Source: UBA1672 sp964352665
GTDB taxonomy: Bacteria > Pseudomonadota > Alphaproteobacteria > Micavibrionales > Micavibrionaceae
NCBI GenBank assembly: GCA_964352665.1
Contig: CAYGSJ010000003.1
Coordinates: forward strand, 1-64,000
DNA length: 64,000 nucleotides
Direction: 5' to 3'
The notes beneath the pieces were generated by a model. That model saw only the letters and a program-made list of their open reading frames with translations, ran no database searches and was not told the DNA's origin. Made by a program: the position numbers and the translations under genes. Every line of letters begins with the position of its first letter. The stretch's first letter is position 1. Shown here piece after piece: positions 59,600 to 64,000 of the stretch.

Positions 59600-60622
59600 C
59601 TATGCGGCCCTTGTTTTGCTCACCGCCAGAATCGCCTGTGCACATAAAGTTTCAACCGGCATTCCGGTTTGCTTACACTGCGCTTCTAAATCTGTCAGCC
59701 TTCTCATAATCTGATTAAGCATAGGTATAGACCAGCTATTCAACTGCCCCTTAAACATCGGTGCTTGTTTGAAAAAAACCTGCGGCGTCAATAATTTCAT
59801 AGCCTCGTCAACACTCATACCGCCTTGCATATTCGCTTTCGTCATATGAAGTCTTCGGAAATGATTTTGCAAACTCCGGATAATTGCAATAAAGGGCGTG
59901 CCCTCCTCCATCAAGGTCATATAGGCCTTCAAAGCCGCGGCACTATTACGTCCCGCCACTGCATAAATAAGATCATCAAATCCCTGCGCGCCCGCCGCAC
60001 CGCAAGCAGCCTGTGCTTCTTCAATAGAAACCGGAGTCTTCTCGTTCCATTTATAAGTAATCAGCTTTTCAACTTCTGAACGTACCTTCTGTCGATCGCC
60101 GGAAATATTCGCCGCCAACCACGCCACAGCATCGGCCTCCGCTGCAATGCTCTGCGCATGTAACGTCTCACGTATAAATCTTGACACATCACGCTCGTCT
60201 TCAACATAACAGGGCACCGCCGCCGCATTCTTCGCCGTCTCGCACAACTTGCGCAATGTTGAGCGCGGCCCCAGTTCAGCCGCCTGAATTACAACCAATG
60301 CCGAGTCGCTTGGCTCTTGCAAATATTCTTTCAATAAAACCGTCAGCTTATCTGCACCGCCATCGATTTTAATCAAACGATCCCCACCCATCATGGAAAT
60401 TGCACCGGCCTCATCGGAAAGACGCGCCGGATCATCCGCCAGAGAATCTGCAGAAAGGGCCGCTACATTAAACGGATCATTCAAATCCTCGACCACTGTT
60501 TTACCGATAATTTCACAACGCTCACGAACAAGACCGCTATCGGGGCCATAAACAAGAATGACGCGCGCGGCTTTATCCGGCGATTTTACGAAAGAATCGA
60601 TTTGTCGGTACTGGAGTTTCAT
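59600..60622 (-). CDS. holA: DNA polymerase III delta subunit
   Basis: HolA opens the sliding clamp within the clamp loader. The 340-residue product begins MKLQYRQIDSFVKSPDKAAR, has VILVYGPDSGLVRERCEII where the vestigial AAA+ fold starts, DLNDPFNVAALSADSLADDPARL, and the helical collar region (GTPFIAIIRSLQNHFRRLH). These match the alphaproteobacterial HolA family. It stands alone on the minus strand. Confidence 0.93.
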   Translation of the reverse strand: MKLQYRQIDSFVKSPDKAARVILVYGPDSGLVRERCEIIGKTVVEDLNDPFNVAALSADSLADDPARLSDEAGAISMMGGDRLIKIDGGADKLTVLLKEYLQEPSDSALVVIQAAELGPRSTLRKLCETAKNAAAVPCYVEDERDVSRFIRETLHAQSIAAEADAVAWLAANISGDRQKVRSEVEKLITYKWNEKTPVSIEEAQAACGAAGAQGFDDLIYAVAGRNSAAALKAYMTLMEEGTPFIAIIRSLQNHFRRLHMTKANMQGGMSVDEAMKLLTPQVFFKQAPMFKGQLNSWSIPMLNQIMRRLTDLEAQCKQTGMPVETLCAQAILAVSKTRAA

Positions 60623-60681
60623 ACAAAGATCGTAAAAGAACCGCGCAAGGCCGTCAATAAAAACGGCTCAGTAAACACTGT

Positions 60682-62139
60682 CTAGGCGTTACAAGCCGAG
60701 CGACAGGCCCCCGATGCTTTAAGATTTTTTTCAAATACCATGCGCGCGCATTGGTTCGGATTGTCAAAAATATGCGGGTCGTAACTGCGCTGGAATGCCA
60801 GAACGTCCTCTAGTGACGGCGCCAGAACACGGTTTACTTTACCATCTGTACATCCGGTGCGCGCAATAATCAGCATCGGCTCTGCCTCTTCCAATAATCC
60901 CATATCATCCGCAGCCTCTTCCACAAGATCGGCAAATTCTTTCGCGAAATCCGCCATTATACCGCTACCGTAAGCAACATCGAAAAACTTACCATCATGA
61001 TTCCGCGCGGCAGCATATGATTTTTGGACAAGATCATACGTTGCAGCCAAATTATGGTTATCAAAACCATAACGCATGAGTAGCTCGTCTACTTTATGGG
61101 CAAACTCCGGATGAAACGCCAAAGCTGTTGTAATGATAAAGCCTGTCTGATGCTGATGCATGCCAACACCAAACATGCGGGCTTCGAAACGATGGGCAAA
61201 CACATCGCCTTTTTCATCACGCAAGGCGGCAATCTTTACATCCGGCCACAAAACACTTTGCGCCAGATAATAATTCGCGCGCGTATTCAAGCCACGCTCT
61301 CTCAAAGAATTAAACGTCACGCTCCAGTCTCCCGAAGGCACGCCCGTTAGTTTTCCCTTCTCATCATAATACATAAATAACGGATTGTTCATCACGTGGT
61401 TAATATGGGTTGCAATATATTCATCACCACTTTGCGCATCAAAGACATAAGGAATGATATTCCCTCGCCCTTTAAGTAATCCGGTATGACGTAAAGACAT
61501 GCCCGCATGCCCGGAAAACGGCTTTCCTTCACTAAAGCCCGCACTGTTATCCGTGAGTAAAAACAAAAACGGCGCCAAAGCATAAAGCCTACGCACATTA
61601 GCCAATGCTTGATCCGTGTTGTAATAACTTACCGACACCTGGTTGGATTTACACACGGCAAAATACTGCACGCATGTTTTCATGTCCTCGCGATATGGTG
61701 CATACATAACATTGTACCGTTCCACATCAACAATGCGTGACAATAAATCATCGGCCGTGCGCTCGGGCAATTCCTGAAAGTAAGAACGCTTCAGACCAAG
61801 AGCGTGCGCCTTATCACTAAGAACTTTGATTTTGTGATTGGTATCATCTAAAACCCGCTTTGCTTCATCATATCCATAGGCATGACTCGCCACTTCAAGC
61901 AACTCGCTCGTCGGCTCGTTATGCACCCAATCCCCGTCAGGAACGGCTGCCATCGCGCTGTTCTTAAGAACCTTGTTCTGTGACAGACTCATAACATCCA
62001 GATCCGGTGATTCTGGATTAAAAAACGAAAATTCAACCTCTATCCCCGATTTGGCCTCAATGCCTGAGCCTGCATAAACAGGGAAAACATCTTCTACGGT
62101 TTCGATTTTGGTGAAATCGTCTGATTTAACATCTGACAT
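60682..62139 (-). CDS. Glutamate-cysteine ligase-like protein
   Basis: The 485-residue product has GIEVEFSFF near residue 30, the E-x-E-type metal site of the GCS fold, then EPTSELLEVAS, SVSYYNTDQALANVRRLYAL, SAGFSEGKPFSGHAGMSLR and HRFEARMFGVGMHQH. It looks like a divergent member of the glutamate-cysteine ligase family 2 (GshA/YbdK/EgtA-like). Whether it makes gamma-glutamylcysteine or another gamma-glutamyl product cannot be decided. It follows the two unknown genes at 62227 and 63391 on the same strand; no gshB is nearby. Confidence 0.7.
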   Translation of the reverse strand: MSDVKSDDFTKIETVEDVFPVYAGSGIEAKSGIEVEFSFFNPESPDLDVMSLSQNKVLKNSAMAAVPDGDWVHNEPTSELLEVASHAYGYDEAKRVLDDTNHKIKVLSDKAHALGLKRSYFQELPERTADDLLSRIVDVERYNVMYAPYREDMKTCVQYFAVCKSNQVSVSYYNTDQALANVRRLYALAPFLFLLTDNSAGFSEGKPFSGHAGMSLRHTGLLKGRGNIIPYVFDAQSGDEYIATHINHVMNNPLFMYYDEKGKLTGVPSGDWSVTFNSLRERGLNTRANYYLAQSVLWPDVKIAALRDEKGDVFAHRFEARMFGVGMHQHQTGFIITTALAFHPEFAHKVDELLMRYGFDNHNLAATYDLVQKSYAAARNHDGKFFDVAYGSGIMADFAKEFADLVEEAADDMGLLEEAEPMLIIARTGCTDGKVNRVLAPSLEDVLAFQRSYDPHIFDNPNQCARMVFEKNLKASGACRSACNA

Positions 62140-62226
62140 GGATTGTACCCCTCTTCTGAATACTAAGAAAACACTATATCTGGATATTATTCTCTTTACA
62201 AACGAAGAGGGTTACAAAAATATATG

Positions 62227-63369
62227 TCACCCTGTGCCTTCCGGACCGGTCAACACGTGCTCCTGCGGTTCCTCATCGGGTGTTGGGACGTTCTGATTCG
62301 CTACTTTCGGCTCAATAAGGACCTGAACGCCCTCCTTCAAATCCTGATCCGTAAGCCCCAAATCCTCTCTTAGACTACGCCCGATAATGGCAATTTGTAG
62401 AAAACGGTGATCTTTTTTCGCAGAATCTGCAAATGCACCTGAAGATCCTGTCGAAATGCTCCGCACCTCGGACCCGCGATCAAACATATTCTGACCAATC
62501 ACACCTTCAAATTGTTGCCCTTTAATACGGATGTTTAAAGTCTGCCCTAGCCATCCTTCCGGAACATCACTCACTGAAAGATTAAGCTTTAAATTCCCAT
62601 GCACATCAACACGCGCAATCACGACCTGCCCAGATAAATCGGGAATAGACTCCAGATCAAGTACGGCCTGTGTGTCAATAAATCCGAGATTGGAAAGAAA
62701 TTCACGGCGCTCTTCCACGCTCAAATTTCCTTTCCAGCCATCTGCCTGCTGCGCAAGGTTATAGGCCAGTAATTCCGAATACCACGGAAAGAAATCACGC
62801 GAGCGAAACTGGCTTCCTTCCGTTTGTACATTCACATGATAAATCTCCAGATTTCCGTCTTCAACCAAATCACGGAAAAAAGTAAAACTATGCGGACTAA
62901 CACCGGAAACCACGGCGCCATTGGGCAACATTGCAACGTAGACTTCCTCGCCTTTATTGTTGCCCTCAACCCCCCTTTGCTCAAGACGCGGCGCACAGTT
63001 CACAAAAAACGTATTGCCCGCTCCTGTAATGCGATAACGCGATAACTGCGCCAGATCAAAGCCTGCCGCGCGCCAATCTTGTGCAGGAACATCATGGTAT
63101 ATCCGTGTTGGTGGTGTGTTCGCGCTTAGGGTCGTTATAATACGTTGAATGTCCGCGCGATTAACTTCAATCTCTGCAATCGCAAGGTCCGCTACCCCGC
63201 CATTGTCACTGATATAGGTTGATGTCACTGGTGACCACCCGTGAACAGTTGCGGCCGCCTTAAAGGCTGCGCCCAGACCAGCCTCATCATAACGTCTCTT
63301 TAACTCTTCGATTAAATCAACACCGATAAAATCGGGATTTGGTAGTTTTCCTGTTTCTGTAATACTCAT
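62227..63369 (-). CDS. Divergent SAM-hydrolase (DUF62/SAM hydroxide adenosyltransferase) fold protein
   Basis: Several stretches of the 380-residue product line up with DUF62 proteins. N-terminal elements are YISDNGGVADLAIAEIEVNR, IYHDVPAQDWRAAGFDLAQL, TFFVNCAPRLEQRG and LPNGAVVSGVSPHSFTFFRD. C-terminal ones are IARVDVHGNLKLNL, STGSSGAFADSAKKDHRFLQ and IAIIGRSLREDLG. In active members the third block is VVVDPGVGTxRR; here the Asp and glycines are replaced (CAPRLEQR), so the known chemistry is probably lost or changed. It lies between two other unusual genes on the same strand. Assignment is by eye and tentative. Confidence 0.55.
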   Translation of the reverse strand: MSITETGKLPNPDFIGVDLIEELKRRYDEAGLGAAFKAAATVHGWSPVTSTYISDNGGVADLAIAEIEVNRADIQRIITTLSANTPPTRIYHDVPAQDWRAAGFDLAQLSRYRITGAGNTFFVNCAPRLEQRGVEGNNKGEEVYVAMLPNGAVVSGVSPHSFTFFRDLVEDGNLEIYHVNVQTEGSQFRSRDFFPWYSELLAYNLAQQADGWKGNLSVEERREFLSNLGFIDTQAVLDLESIPDLSGQVVIARVDVHGNLKLNLSVSDVPEGWLGQTLNIRIKGQQFEGVIGQNMFDRGSEVRSISTGSSGAFADSAKKDHRFLQIAIIGRSLREDLGLTDQDLKEGVQVLIEPKVANQNVPTPDEEPQEHVLTGPEGTG

Positions 63370-63390
63370 AACTTCAACCCCTCTTATTTC

Positions 63391-63987
63391 TTAATGTGCA
63401 CAATCCAGACCGACATAATCAATCAGGGTTTGCGGCTCAGCCAATGGCTGCGTACTTCTATCGCGCTTTAAAATCCTCTCGGCCGCCGTCTTGAACCGTG
63501 TAAACAATGGATCGTCCTCACCAACGTAAACCGAATTTTCGCTACGCGCGGGCCGTCCTCTTCCCATTTTTGGCATTTCAATATTAACAATAACAGCGCC
63601 CCATTCACGTCGGAGTATTTCTTCTCCCGTATTTTGTCTGGAACGGTGCAAAATTTCTGCACCAATACGCATGACGCTGCCGTCCGGTGCGCTCAACTCC
63701 GTCGTTCTTATATCACTTCCGCTATGTGTAAATAATTTCACATCGGTTCCCAAGCGATTCCCGAACAAATAGACCGCATCAATATTTTCACCATTACACC
63801 TATGGTCGTGCCAATCTGTGAAATGAGGGCGGTGAAACTCTCCGGGCTCAATATCCGTACGCTGGATAACAAAAGACAGGTTTGCATTTCTAAAGCCCTC
63901 CGCACCTAACAACTGAAGGGCATCTTTTGCGGCAATACTGATGCGGGGAAGTGCAAAATCAAAAACATCGGGCAAGCAAATATGCAT
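63391..63987 (-). CDS. Unknown protein, possibly continuing past the window edge
   Basis: At least 198 residues are encoded. The frame stays open upstream of the ATG at 63987 to the window end, so the true start may lie outside. The N-terminal part has EPGEFHRPHFTDWHDHRCNG near residue 50, a dense His cluster that could bind a metal (cupin- or dioxygenase-like), followed by SAPDGSVMRIGAEILHRSR. The C-terminal half includes PKMGRGRPARSENSVYV. No family is recognised. It ends 21 bp before the 63369 gene, so the two are likely co-transcribed. Confidence 0.6.
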   Translation of the reverse strand: MHICLPDVFDFALPRISIAAKDALQLLGAEGFRNANLSFVIQRTDIEPGEFHRPHFTDWHDHRCNGENIDAVYLFGNRLGTDVKLFTHSGSDIRTTELSAPDGSVMRIGAEILHRSRQNTGEEILRREWGAVIVNIEMPKMGRGRPARSENSVYVGEDDPLFTRFKTAAERILKRDRSTQPLAEPQTLIDYVGLDCAH

Positions 63988-64000
63988 ATCGCCTGGTTTT

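Overview
The window is a gene-dense stretch of a bacterial chromosome of moderate GC content. It reads as an alphaproteobacterium. Supporting signs are a COX15-type heme a synthase, a Usg protein, a short SDHAF4/DUF1674 protein, the rsmB-rpe-heparinase order, the mutM-rpsT-dnaA order, an adrenodoxin-type ferredoxin and an RpoH-like groESL promoter. The type IVB (Dot/Icm) coupling genes and the mixed gene order suggest a deep-branching lineage (Micavibrio-like or similar), but the genus cannot be fixed from sequence alone.

Layout. 1-5.6 kb: a partial tRNA-Thr, then a plus-strand block of dotM, an unknown membrane protein, dotL and a pilin-like protein. DotL ends in a Pro/Ala-rich tail carrying five AKPSxFG motifs about 40 residues apart. 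5.6-25.7 kb: mostly minus-strand housekeeping genes (a degenerate Fic protein, argS, gyrB, recF, dnaN, dnaA, rpsT, mutM). Mixed among them are hisC, a sodium:solute symporter and the biotin genes bioA, bioD, bioF and bioB, which are separated by plus-strand genes. 25.7-36.6 kb: a YgjV-type membrane protein, an XRE regulator, a cupin-like protein, groESL, a sigma-like regulator apparently split by a frameshift, usg, ferredoxin, ctaA, and an acidic/Pro-rich protein that carries the same AKPSxFG motif as the DotL tail.

36.6-44.4 kb: a MerT/MerP-like metal locus, an LplT-PlsC-acyl-ACP-synthetase fusion, a drug/metabolite transporter, an FTR1 iron permease with an EfeO-like cupredoxin behind a perfect Fur box, and the 4.5S SRP RNA. 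44.4-53.2 kb: an LpxH-like phosphoesterase, dnaX-ybaB-xth, DUF1223, SDHAF4, rsmB, rpe and a heparinase-family protein. 53.2-59.5 kb: two tandem patatin-like phospholipases with duplicated promoters, radA, an AT-rich HEPN-like gene between GC-rich genes, and two lipoproteins with near-identical promoters. 59.6-64 kb: holA, a glutamate-cysteine-ligase-like enzyme, a divergent SAM-hydrolase-fold protein and an unknown protein at the right edge.

Working together: DotL and DotM form the substrate-receiving complex of a type IVB secretion system. The shared AKPSxFG motif ties the distant acidic protein to it as a possible adaptor, and the twin patatins are plausible but unproven effectors. BioF-A-D-B cover the last four steps of biotin synthesis. 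The replication genes (dnaA, dnaN, recF, gyrB, dnaX, holA) are unusually concentrated here. All functional calls rest on reading motifs by eye; no database search was run.
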